Positions 7,914-15,730 of a stretch of 64,000 bases of DNA are shown piece by piece. Made by a program: the position numbers and the translations under genes. The stretch lies in the NCBI GenBank assembly GCA_965229005.1, contig CBDDIP010000002.1:1550001-1614000 (forward strand), read 5' to 3'. Below the pieces are notes generated by a model. The model ran no database searches. It was not told the DNA's origin and saw only the letters and a program-made list of their open reading frames with translations. The stretch is from CBDDIP01 sp965229005. GTDB lineage: Bacteria; Actinomycetota; Acidimicrobiia; Acidimicrobiales; Ilumatobacteraceae. Numbering within the stretch: the first letter of the stretch is position 1; each line of letters opens with the position of its first letter.

Positions 7914-8404
7914 GTCGGTCCGTCCTGCAGCCCGCCGAGCTGCGCTGCGACCCACCGCCCGACGGGGTCGTCCCCGCCGGCGAGGAACCAGCCGTAGTGG
8001 GCGTGCAGGCACTTCACGCCCTCGCGTGTCCCGCCGACTCCGCCGAACGGTCGAGGGCCGGTGTGCTCCAGCGGCAGCGCGGCATCGCGCTCGGCCGCGT
8101 AGCGTGCGTGCGCTTCGGCGATCTCGGCGGCCGGCACCTCGACGTTGGCGCGACGCACCCCGCCGGCGGCCTCGAGACGGCTGACGGCCAGCATCTCGTC
8201 GCGACCGACCAGCCAGTAGCGCGTCGGCATCGGGGTGCCGTCGTGGAGCAGCGGCGCGTTCCGCAGCACGACCGGCCCGCCGACGTCGTCGCGAACCACG
8301 ACGACGAAGTCGCCCTGCGGGCGTCGACCGAGGAGCGCTTCGACCGCCTGCGCGTCGGCATCGCCGGACGCGTTCACGGACACGATCGCTCCCGAAGCGG
8401 GCAT
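7910..8404 (-). CDS. DUF501 domain protein
   Basis: 164 aa. It carries the DUF501 landmarks: ALLGRRPQGDFVVVVRD, NAPLLHDGTPMPTRYWLVG, VSRLEAAGGV, AHARYAAERD, and the C-terminal GGVGGTREGVKCLHAHYGWFLAGGDDPVG split over the last third. The function of DUF501 is unknown; in actinobacteria it usually sits in the eno-ftsB-DUF501-ppx neighbourhood. Here it lies about 40 kb from eno and ftsB, between coxG and the Ppx-like remnant. Starts four bases after the coxG stop codon. Confidence 0.9.
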   Translation of the reverse strand: MPASGAIVSVNASGDADAQAVEALLGRRPQGDFVVVVRDDVGGPVVLRNAPLLHDGTPMPTRYWLVGRDEMLAVSRLEAAGGVRRANVEVPAAEIAEAHARYAAERDAALPLEHTGPRPFGGVGGTREGVKCLHAHYGWFLAGGDDPVGRWVAAQLGGLQDGPT

Positions 8405-8407
8405 CGA

Positions 8408-9121
8408 CTACTTGCGGCGGAGCGCACGCAGGATGATGAACAGCAGCGCCAGCCCGCCGCCGAGCGGCAGCAAGCGCTTGAGCAGCGCCGGACCGGCGAC
8501 GCCGGACAGCTCGATCGGCTCGGCAGCCGGACCGTCGATCTTGCGAACCGCCGGCTTCACCGGTTCGGCCGCAGGCGTGCTCACCGGAGCGTCGGGCTTG
8601 GCAGGTTCGGCCACCGGTTCGGCGGCAGCTGCAGGCTCCGCGTCGGGCTCGGCCGCCGGAGCGTCTGCCGCTGCGGGTGTGGCACCTGCGTCGAGCATCG
8701 TGTTCAGGTTGTTGGCGAACTGGTTGATCAGCTTCTTGCTGACGTCGCCGACGATGCCGCGACCGAACTGAGCGACGCGGCCGGTGATGTGCAGGTCGGT
8801 CTCCACGACGCACGTCGTGTGGGTCTCGTCGACCGACTTCAGCGAAGCGGTGATCTCGGCGTTGGCGTTGCCCTTGCCGCCGGTGTCGCGGCCCTCGGCC
8901 TTGAGCACGGCGCGATGGCCGGCGTCGTCGCGCTCGATGAACGTCGCCTGACCGTCGAACGCGGCCGCAATCGCGCCGAGCTTGATCTTGACGACGCCAC
9001 GGAACACGTCGCCTTCGATCTCACGGAGCTGGGCGCCCGGCATGCACGGGGCGATGAGCTCGACGTCGGTGAGCACCGCCCAGGTCTCGTCGATGGGACG
9101 GTTGACCGTGAACTCGTTCAT
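8408..9121 (-). CDS. coxG: Carbon monoxide dehydrogenase subunit G-like protein (CoxG/SRPBCC)
   Basis: 237 aa from an ATG that overlaps the mobA stop (TGATG); an ATG 12 bases upstream is the alternative. Residues 1-145 are an SRPBCC fold of the CoxG type (PIDETWAVLTDVE, APCMPGAQL, HITGRVAQFGRG). A long Ala/Pro/Glu linker follows, then a C-terminal membrane helix (GGLALLFIILRAL) and basic tail. CoxG-type proteins help recruit or mature molybdenum hydroxylases at the membrane, which fits the tail anchor. The structural cox genes are at 19.9-23.7 kb. Confidence 0.88.
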   Translation of the reverse strand: MNEFTVNRPIDETWAVLTDVELIAPCMPGAQLREIEGDVFRGVVKIKLGAIAAAFDGQATFIERDDAGHRAVLKAEGRDTGGKGNANAEITASLKSVDETHTTCVVETDLHITGRVAQFGRGIVGDVSKKLINQFANNLNTMLDAGATPAAADAPAAEPDAEPAAAAEPVAEPAKPDAPVSTPAAEPVKPAVRKIDGPAAEPIELSGVAGPALLKRLLPLGGGLALLFIILRALRRK

Positions 9122-9708
9122 CAGCTTTTCCATCGGGCGAGATCCTCCAGCGTGTCGATGTCAGCGGCAGAGCCTAGGCAGGCCACGGCCTGCACCCAAT
9201 CCGGATGCGCGCGCAGCAGCAGACGAGCCCCCTCGTCGCCGGCCGTCGGCAGCGACGACCACACGTCGCGGTGCAGCCGCACCGGGTTCGGGCCGGGTGT
9301 GCCGTCGTAGGTGGCGATGGTGATCGGTGAGGGGGACGCGGTGGCCACGGCGATCCATGCCTCGGCGGGGATGAACGGTTGGTCGGCGAGCCCGATGGTC
9401 ACCTCGTCGGCACCGAGCCCGGCTGCGGTGGCGATGGCCAGCTGCACCGACGTCGCCTGACCGTCGGCCCATGCCGGGTTGTCGACGACCAGCGCGTCGG
9501 GCTCGTCGCTGAAATCCTCGAGGGCCAGCGGTGCCGCTCCGGTGACGACGACGACGCGGTCGAAGCCGGCCGCCGACACGTGACGGAACGCGTGACGCCA
9601 GATCGGCAGGTCGAGCCCGTCGACGCGCAACGTGGTCAGCAACTTGTGTTGCGCACCACCGAATCGTGAGCCACCGCCAGCCGCCAAGAGCACCCCGACG
9701 CTGGTCAT
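9121..9708 (-). CDS. MobA-like molybdenum cofactor nucleotidyltransferase
   Basis: 195 aa, starting at the ATG whose product begins MTSVGVLLAAGGGSRFGG, the nucleotide-binding loop of MobA/MocA-like NTP transferases. The DQPFIP segment supplies the metal-binding Asp, and DEGARLLLRAH the later conserved part. These proteins add CMP or GMP to molybdopterin; those beside cox genes probably make MCD for CoxL-type enzymes. It heads a five-gene overlapping operon with coxG, DUF501, the Ppx-like gene and the acetyltransferase. A longer upstream frame has no signature and is ignored. Confidence 0.87.
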   Translation of the reverse strand: MTSVGVLLAAGGGSRFGGAQHKLLTTLRVDGLDLPIWRHAFRHVSAAGFDRVVVVTGAAPLALEDFSDEPDALVVDNPAWADGQATSVQLAIATAAGLGADEVTIGLADQPFIPAEAWIAVATASPSPITIATYDGTPGPNPVRLHRDVWSSLPTAGDEGARLLLRAHPDWVQAVACLGSAADIDTLEDLARWKS

Positions 9709-10040
9709 GGCCGTGATCGTACCGCTCGATGGGTGTCCCGGCGGGCGCCCATCGACCGCTGATCTCACTGAACGTGGGCTGAACATCACATGACGAAAAC
9801 ATGACGAAATTGACGCGTCGATCTTGTATGTGTCGGTTTGATGACGGTAGCTTGTCGACTTCCGTCACGAACTGCTCAGCGTCGCGCAGTACCCGCCGGA
9901 AGATCTGTTCAGACATCAATGCATCAGTGATGGCGCTCTCGTGTGGCGCTGTTGCCGTGGAGGAGGGCGGACACCTCGTTTACGACCACGCCATCCGGAT
10001 CTCGCAACGGATGACCCCACACAGGAGGACTCGTCACCAC
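9709..10040. promoter_or_regulatory. 332-bp non-coding leader before the NlpC/P60 gene
   Basis: No credible gene. It holds a tandem direct repeat CATGACGAAA (9789 and 9800, 11 bp apart), a possible promoter (TTGTAT at 9824, TAGCTT at 9848, 18-bp spacer), and then about 180 bases of untranslated leader ending in AGGAGG. I could not match it to a known riboswitch. The repeats on one helix face could bind a regulator. Confidence 0.35.
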
Positions 10041-10688
10041 ATGACGATCCGTCGACGCATCGCAACCGCAGCACTCGCAGTCACCATCGCCTTCGGCGGT
10101 GTGGCACTGGTTCCCACGGCAGGGACCACCGCCAGTGCGCAATCACCCTCGGCCGCCGGCGACCTGCTCGCCGTCAGCGCCAACGAAGCCTTCGGTGACC
10201 TCACCGAGTTCCTCTGGACCGGCAGCAGTCGCGCCAGCGCCGAGTTCGCCGCCGAACGTGACGAGATCGCCACACAGGTGGCCACCCGACTCGGCATCGA
10301 TCCCGCCCGCATGGTGGTTGCCTGGCGTGCTGCCGACGCGCAGCACCAGGCAGCGCTGATGGCCGCACTCAGCCAGCTCGGTGTCAAGTACCGCGGCTAC
10401 ATGCGCAAGCCGGGTGTCGGTTTCGACTGCTCGGGCCTCACCTCGTGGGCATGGGAGCAGGCCGGCCTGGTCATCCCGCGCACCAGCCGTCTGCAGATCC
10501 GTGCCGCCACGCCGGTGACGTTGGAGACCGCTCAGGCGGGCGACCTCGTCTACTACCCGGGTCACGTGATGATGTACCTCGGTGTCGACCTGGCCATCGT
10601 GCACGCACCGCAGACCGGCAAGACCGTCTCGGTGGACATCGTCACCAAGCGCCACATCAAGTCCCTGAAAGTCGGCGACCCCAGCTGA
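10041..10688 (+). CDS. Secreted NlpC/P60 cell-wall peptidase
   Basis: 215 aa from the ATG at 10041, chosen because a classical signal peptide follows (RRR, a hydrophobic core, then TASAQ as a cleavage site). The C-terminal 110 residues are an NlpC/P60 domain: GVGFDCSGLTSWAWEQAG holds the catalytic Cys, GHVMMYLG the catalytic His, and IVHAPQTG follows. The region between (about 45-105) is helical and may be a wall-binding or regulatory segment. It should cut peptide crosslinks in peptidoglycan during growth or division. Monocistronic, ending in a bidirectional hairpin. Confidence 0.92.
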   Translation: MTIRRRIATAALAVTIAFGGVALVPTAGTTASAQSPSAAGDLLAVSANEAFGDLTEFLWTGSSRASAEFAAERDEIATQVATRLGIDPARMVVAWRAADAQHQAALMAALSQLGVKYRGYMRKPGVGFDCSGLTSWAWEQAGLVIPRTSRLQIRAATPVTLETAQAGDLVYYPGHVMMYLGVDLAIVHAPQTGKTVSVDIVTKRHIKSLKVGDPS

Positions 10689-10721
10689 GCTCGGGTGAGC
10701 AAGCGCAGCGAGCACCGAGCT
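10688..10721. terminator. Bidirectional terminator hairpin
   Basis: AGCTCGG at 10688-10694 pairs with CCGAGCT at 10715-10721 across a loop rich in GAGC. It separates the convergent NlpC/P60 and XdhC genes and overlaps both stop codons. Confidence 0.6.
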
Positions 10722-11550
10722 AGTGGATCGGGCCGCTGGCGTCGCGCAGCGACGGGGTGGCCCGGTTGGTGCGCCGGCCGATGATCTCGGCGCAGATCGA
10801 GATCGCGGTCTCCTCCGGGGTGCGTGCGCCGATGTCGAGCCCGATCGGTGACATCAGCCGCTGCAGATCGGACGCGTCGGTGATCCCGGCTTCGGCGAGT
10901 CGTTCCAGCCGCTTGGCGTGGGTCGTGCGGCTGCCCATCACCCCGATGTAGCCGACCTTGCTGCGCAGCGCTCCGATCACCGCTGGCACGTCGAACTTCG
11001 GGTCGTGGGTGAGGATGCACACCGCATCGCGACCGCTCAACGTGTGCCCTCGCTCGTCGAACAACTTGCCGGGCCAGGAGACGATGACCTCGTCGGCCAT
11101 CGGGAAGCGGCGACGGGTGGCGAACACTTCGCGGGCGTCGCACACCGTGACGCGGTAGCCGAGCACCTTGGCCACCTTGCCGAGCGCGGCGGTGAAGTCG
11201 ACTGCGCCGAAGATCCACATGCGCGGCGGCGGCGCCCACGTCTCGATGAAGACGCGGACCACCGGCGTGTCGACGAGGTCCTCCGGCGTCGTCTCGCCAC
11301 CTGGTCCGTAGTGACGGATGCCGCTGCGGCCGGCCTCCAGCTCGGCGAGCGCATCGCGGCGAACGATGCGATCCAGCTCCGGATGACCCAGGCTGGTGTC
11401 ATCGGGCGTCGATGCGTCGTCGGTCTGGCCGTCGGTGCCGTCGGGCAGCACCAGCAGGCGCCGCCCGACACCCGGGCCGGCGATGACGGTGGCCAGGCCG
11501 ACGGGCTCGTTGGCCCGCAGCCGGTCGCGGAGCTGCTCGTAGACGCTCAC
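10720..11550 (-). CDS. xdhC: XdhC/CoxI family maturation factor (C-terminal Rossmann type)
   Basis: 276 aa from a GTG overlapping the preceding stop (GTGA). The second half is the XdhC C-terminal Rossmann domain (MWIFGAVDFTAALGKVAKVLGY, DAREVFATRRRFPMAD, GYIGVMGSRTTHAKR, GLDIGARTPEETAISI). XdhC binds molybdenum cofactor, supports its sulfuration and inserts it into xanthine dehydrogenase-type enzymes. The glycine motif reads GAVDFTAAL rather than the usual GAGHVA. It is the last gene of the moxR-VWA-xdhC set and most likely serves CoxL-type enzymes in this window. Confidence 0.88.
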   Translation of the reverse strand: MSVYEQLRDRLRANEPVGLATVIAGPGVGRRLLVLPDGTDGQTDDASTPDDTSLGHPELDRIVRRDALAELEAGRSGIRHYGPGGETTPEDLVDTPVVRVFIETWAPPPRMWIFGAVDFTAALGKVAKVLGYRVTVCDAREVFATRRRFPMADEVIVSWPGKLFDERGHTLSGRDAVCILTHDPKFDVPAVIGALRSKVGYIGVMGSRTTHAKRLERLAEAGITDASDLQRLMSPIGLDIGARTPEETAISICAEIIGRRTNRATPSLRDASGPIH

Positions 11551-11864
11551 CAGTCGAGCGGCTCGATGAACAGGCGGATGATGCCGCCGCAGGTGAGCCC
11601 GACGGCGAAGGCTTCGTCGTCGCTGTAGCCGAAGGTGACGACCCGCGGCTCGGCGTTGCCGTGGAGGATGGCCAGCGCCTCGGTCACGACGGCACCCTCG
11701 ACGCACCCGCCGCTGACGCTGCCGGACACCTCGCCGTCGCCGTTGACGGCCATCGCCGCACCCGGCTCGCGCGGGCCGGAGCCCTCGATGTCGACCACCC
11801 GTGCGATGGCCACCGATGTGCCCGCGGCACGCCAGCGATCGATGTCGTCCAGCAAGTCCTTCAT
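11547..11864 (-). CDS. XdhC/CoxI N-terminal-domain protein
   Basis: 105 aa, equal to a single XdhC_CoxI domain: VDIEGSGPREPGAAMAV, SGSVSGGCVEGAV (a conserved Cys) and TFGYSDDEAFAVGLTCGG. The ATG at 11864 overlaps the VWA stop (ATGA), and GGAG stands upstream. In many bacteria this domain and the Rossmann domain form one protein; here they are adjacent overlapping genes, so a heteromeric complex is likely. Role: molybdenum cofactor handling for the CO dehydrogenase-like enzymes. Confidence 0.87.
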   Translation of the reverse strand: MKDLLDDIDRWRAAGTSVAIARVVDIEGSGPREPGAAMAVNGDGEVSGSVSGGCVEGAVVTEALAILHGNAEPRVVTFGYSDDEAFAVGLTCGGIIRLFIEPLDW

Positions 11865-13057
11865 CGCGCAGTCTCCTTCCATGCGTTCGCTGTTGCAGCG
11901 ACGTTCGCCGATCGGCGCTTGGTCGATCCCGTGGCGATCACCGAAGCGAGTCGTTCCATGGCGGCCACCGAGTGCCCCTCGACGAAGTGGTCAACATACG
12001 GCAGTGCGGCGGCCATGCCTCGTGCCAGCGGCGCGTAGCCCGGGGTCACCTTCAACGGGTTCACCCAGACCACATCGAAGGCGATCCGTTGCAGCCGCTG
12101 CATCTGCTCGGCGAGCAGGTCCGGATCGCCGCGATCCCACCCGTCGCTGAGGATGACGACGATCGCGCCGCGGGCCATGCCGCGGACGCCCCACTGATCG
12201 TTGAACGAGCGCATGCACTCGCCGAGCCGGGTGCCGCCGCTCCAGTCCTCGACGCGGTCGCTCGCCTGTCGCAACGCCCGGTCGGGGTCGCGGCTGTTGA
12301 GCTCCTTGGTCACGCGCGTCAACCGCGTGCCGACCGAGAACGCCTCGACCCGCTGGCGACCGGCGACGGCGGCGTGGACGAAGCGCAGCATCGCCCTTGC
12401 GTACGGCTCCATGGACCCGCTGACGTCGAGCAGCAACACCAGTCGCCGGAGCCGTTCGCCCGGTTCGCGCCAGTGACGACGGATCGGCTCGCCGCCGGCG
12501 CGCAGTGACGATCGCAACGTGGCCCGCAGATCGGGGCGACGTCCGGAGCGCGATGGCGTGTAGCGGAAGGACCGCCGCGGTGGGCCGGCGAATCGCAATC
12601 GGGCCATCAGCTGCTGGGCGACGTGCAGCTCGCTCAGGTCGTAGGCAGCGAAGTCCTTGTGGCGCAGCGTCTCGACGCTGGAGAACCGCAGGGTCAACGT
12701 CGGGTCGTCGTTGGCAGTCCCGGCATCGTCGTCGTCGTTCTCATCGGACCCGTCGTCCATCGCCAGCGTGATCGACTGCTGCTCCTCGACGCCCTGCTCG
12801 TCGAGCGGCACGAACTGTCGCCAGAACGTGGCGAAGGCGCGATCGAACAGGGGGATGTCCTCGGGCCGCCGCACGAGCGTCGCCCGCCCCGCCCAGTACA
12901 CGCTGTCGCGCTGGTCGATGCCGACGCGCCCCAGCGCCTCGACGAAGGTGAGCACGCTGCCCAGCGGGACCGCCAATCCGGCGCCCCGCAGCAGCCGGGC
13001 GAAGGCGACGGCGATGCGCTCGGCCGTGGTCGTCACGCCGAGCTCGGACGTGCCCAT
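11861..13057 (-). CDS. coxE: VWA-domain protein of the CoxE type
   Basis: 398 aa, starting two bases after the MoxR stop codon. The C-terminal half is a von Willebrand A domain with a complete MIDAS: LLLDVSGSM (DxSxS), WSGGTRLGE (Thr) and LSDGWDRGD (Asp). The N-terminal half is helical, with a very acidic stretch around residues 95-115. CoxE works with the AAA+ ATPase CoxD to assemble the active site of CO dehydrogenase. A frame that runs on upstream through the MoxR gene is an overlap artefact. Confidence 0.9.
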   Translation of the reverse strand: MGTSELGVTTTAERIAVAFARLLRGAGLAVPLGSVLTFVEALGRVGIDQRDSVYWAGRATLVRRPEDIPLFDRAFATFWRQFVPLDEQGVEEQQSITLAMDDGSDENDDDDAGTANDDPTLTLRFSSVETLRHKDFAAYDLSELHVAQQLMARLRFAGPPRRSFRYTPSRSGRRPDLRATLRSSLRAGGEPIRRHWREPGERLRRLVLLLDVSGSMEPYARAMLRFVHAAVAGRQRVEAFSVGTRLTRVTKELNSRDPDRALRQASDRVEDWSGGTRLGECMRSFNDQWGVRGMARGAIVVILSDGWDRGDPDLLAEQMQRLQRIAFDVVWVNPLKVTPGYAPLARGMAAALPYVDHFVEGHSVAAMERLASVIATGSTKRRSANVAATANAWKETAR

Positions 13058-13059
13058 GC

Positions 13060-13986
13060 TCAGGCCTGGACGAGACCGCGCTCGAACGCTTGCTTGACGA
13101 GGTCGGCGATGCCGTTCTGGCGGGCACGGTCCTGGTCTTCGCGGTACTTCAGCACGGTGCCGAGCGTGGCGCCGACGACGGCCTCGTCGAGCTCGGTGAC
13201 GCCGAGCGCGCCGAGCGCGCTGGCCCAGTCGATGGTCTCTGCGACGCCAGGCGGCTTGTACAGGTTGAGGCTGCGCAGCGTCGCCACCGCGGCCGCCACC
13301 TGACGAGCAAGTGGCTCGATCACGTGGGGCACGCGCATGCGCACGATGCGCACCTCGCGGTCGAACGAGGGGTGCTCCACCCAGTGGTAGAGGCAGCGCC
13401 GCTTCAGCGCGTCGTGCACGTCCCGGGTGCGGTTGGAGGTGAGCACGACGAGCGGCGGACGGCTGGTGGTGAACTTGCCGAGCTCGGGGATCGTGATCTG
13501 GTACTCGCTGAGCACCTCGAGCAGGTACGCCTCGAACTCGTCGTCGGCGCGATCGATCTCGTCGATCAGGAGCACCGGCGGGATCTCGGCGCGGTGATCG
13601 ATCGCGTTGAGCAGCGCTCGCTTGAGCAGAAAGCGCTCGTGGTACAGCTGCTGCTCCAGCGCGTCGGTCTTCAGGTTGCGTGCCTCGCCTGACGCTTCGG
13701 CGGCACGCAGGTGCAGCAGCTGGCGCGAGTAGTCCCAGTCGTACACGGCTTGCGCCGCGTCGATGCCCTCGTAGCACTGCAGGCGGATGAGGTTGCCACC
13801 GGTCCAGCGGCTGAGCACCTTGGCCACCTCGGTCTTGCCGACGCCGGCCTCGCCTTCGAGCAGCAGCGGACGCTTGAGCGCCATCGCCAGGAACACCGAC
13901 GTGGCCAACCCTTCGTCGGCGAGGTAGCCGTAGGACGCGAGCGCGTCGCCGACTTCGGCGGGAGAGGAGGAACCCAGCGGGAGCAC
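13060..13986 (-). CDS. MoxR-type AAA+ ATPase (CoxD-like)
   Basis: 308 aa from a GTG at 13986. Walker A GEAGVGKTEVA, Walker B VLLIDEIDRADDEFE and sensor VVLTSNRTRD are intact, and the size and the C-terminal helical lid fit MoxR. MoxR ATPases act with VWA proteins as chaperone-like pairs that activate metalloenzymes; CoxD does so for the CO dehydrogenase Cu/Mo site. It begins the four-gene maturation operon. The form II CoxL here may not need a copper-sulfur site, so the exact client step is uncertain. Confidence 0.9.
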   Translation of the reverse strand: MLPLGSSSPAEVGDALASYGYLADEGLATSVFLAMALKRPLLLEGEAGVGKTEVAKVLSRWTGGNLIRLQCYEGIDAAQAVYDWDYSRQLLHLRAAEASGEARNLKTDALEQQLYHERFLLKRALLNAIDHRAEIPPVLLIDEIDRADDEFEAYLLEVLSEYQITIPELGKFTTSRPPLVVLTSNRTRDVHDALKRRCLYHWVEHPSFDREVRIVRMRVPHVIEPLARQVAAAVATLRSLNLYKPPGVAETIDWASALGALGVTELDEAVVGATLGTVLKYREDQDRARQNGIADLVKQAFERGLVQA

Positions 13987-14064
13987 ACGGTCAGGCTAGA
14001 GGCCCGTCGAGTTCGACGAGGAGTGGTGGCGGCACGCAAACGCTGACGATGACAAGCTGAGCAG

Positions 14065-15717
14065 ATGTCGCACGCGCACACCGTCACCGTGCACGCGCCC
14101 GCGGCGACATCGGTGGCAGTCGTCGTGGCCCAGGAGGCGGGCGACACGGTCGAGACGCCACTGCGGCGCGACGAGCACGGCACCTGGTCGGTGGCCGTCG
14201 ATGCATCACCGGGCGATCGCTACTGGCTGATCGTCGACGGTGAGGGCCCGTTGCTCGATCCTCACGCCTCGGACGTCGTCTTCGACGATCGCGCACATCC
14301 GTGGTCGCTCGTCCGAGCGCCGTGGCCGAAGCGCTCGTCACTCGGCAGGCACCATGCCTCCCCGATCGTCTACGAGGTGCACGTGCGCAACTTCGCCCGC
14401 ACGTTCGCCGGCGTCGTCGAACACCTCGACCACATCGCTCGCCTCGGCGCCAACGTGGTCGAGCTGATGCCGGTGCACCCGTTCGACACCACCGACAACG
14501 CGTGGGGCTACATGCCCGCGGTGTGGGGTGCGGTTCATCGCCCGTACGCCGCCGGTGACGATGCCGCCGGTGAGCTCGCCGATCTGATCGCGGCAGCGCA
14601 CGAGCGTGATCTCGAGGTGTGGCTCGACGTCGTGTTCAACCACACCGGCGAGGGCGAGGCGTCGATGCCGACGTGGTGCCTGCGCGGCATCGACGACGCC
14701 AACGCGTACCTCCATCGCGAGGACGGGTCGTACAACGACGATGCCGGCTGCGGCAACGTCGCCGACCCGTCGAACCCGCAGATCCGCGAGCTCGTCCTCG
14801 AAGCGCTCGATCGGTACGCCGACCTCGGCATCGACGGCTTCCGCTTCGACCTCGCCTCGATCCTCACGCGCGACGTCGACGGGGCCGGTCGCAGCGAGCT
14901 CGTCGCTCAGATCACCGCGTGGGCGGCGTCGCGACGCGTCGTACTCGTCGCAGAGCCGTGGGACCTCGCCGCGTACCAGGTCGGCAGCACCGTGTGGCCC
15001 GATGCGTGGGCGCAGTGGAACGACCGCTTCCGCGATCAGGTGCGCGGCTTCGTGCGCGGCGAGCCGGGTCTCGTCGAGGTGCTGCAGCAGCGCGTGCAGG
15101 GCAGTCCCGACCTGTTCCCGGCCCGAGCTCGAGATGATGGCCCGCAGCGATCGATCAACTTCGTCACCGCGCACGACGGGTTGACGCTGCACGACCTGAC
15201 CATCGTCACCAGCGACCACCACCACTCGTGGGACTGCGGACCCGAGCTGCGCATGCAGCAGCTGACCAACCTGTTCACCCTCCTGCTCCTGTCGGCGGGC
15301 TCGCCGATGTTCGTGATGGGCGACGAGTTCGCCCGAACACAGGGCGGCGACGCCAACCCGTACGACGTCGACGGCCCGTCGGTGTGGGTGGACTGGGACC
15401 GGTTGGCCGAGTGGCACGACCTGTACGAGTTCGTTCGAGCCCTCATCGAGCTGCGCAACGAGTGCCCGCCCGTACCGCCGTTCCGCTTCCACGGTGTCGA
15501 CGTGGAACCCGACCACTCGTTCGAGTCGCGCTCACTCGCGTGGTGCAGCGGCGATCTCTACGTGATGGCCAACGCGTGGTGGGAACCGTTGATCTTCGGC
15601 GTGCACGAAACCGGCCCGTGGGACGTCGCGCTGGCGACGGCCGGTTGGGCCGGCGATCCGTCGCGTTCGGTGGAGGTCCCACCCCGCTCCATCGTCGTCC
15701 TCCGCCGCATCGTCTGA
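14065..15717 (+). CDS. glgX: Glycogen debranching enzyme (GlgX/isoamylase type, GH13)
   Basis: 550 aa, shorter than the usual 650-750. An N-terminal beta-sandwich (CBM48-like, about 1-90) precedes the GH13 barrel. Family motifs: VVFNHTGEG, GIDGFRFDLAS (nucleophile Asp), VLVAEPWD (acid/base Glu) and FVTAHDGLTLHD (third Asp), then MGDEFARTQGGDANPYDVDG, which is the GlgX/isoamylase signature. It removes alpha-1,6 branches from phosphorylase-trimmed glycogen. No glg or tre partner is adjacent. TreZ is the main alternative but fits the motifs less well. Confidence 0.85.
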   Translation: MSHAHTVTVHAPAATSVAVVVAQEAGDTVETPLRRDEHGTWSVAVDASPGDRYWLIVDGEGPLLDPHASDVVFDDRAHPWSLVRAPWPKRSSLGRHHASPIVYEVHVRNFARTFAGVVEHLDHIARLGANVVELMPVHPFDTTDNAWGYMPAVWGAVHRPYAAGDDAAGELADLIAAAHERDLEVWLDVVFNHTGEGEASMPTWCLRGIDDANAYLHREDGSYNDDAGCGNVADPSNPQIRELVLEALDRYADLGIDGFRFDLASILTRDVDGAGRSELVAQITAWAASRRVVLVAEPWDLAAYQVGSTVWPDAWAQWNDRFRDQVRGFVRGEPGLVEVLQQRVQGSPDLFPARARDDGPQRSINFVTAHDGLTLHDLTIVTSDHHHSWDCGPELRMQQLTNLFTLLLLSAGSPMFVMGDEFARTQGGDANPYDVDGPSVWVDWDRLAEWHDLYEFVRALIELRNECPPVPPFRFHGVDVEPDHSFESRSLAWCSGDLYVMANAWWEPLIFGVHETGPWDVALATAGWAGDPSRSVEVPPRSIVVLRRIV

Positions 15718-15730
15718 GGCGCGGCGTTCG

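Noticed and set aside
9841..10040. c-di-AMP (ydaO/yuaA) riboswitch
   Set aside because: I looked because of the downstream NlpC/P60 gene, but the conserved segments of that RNA could not be recognised by eye.
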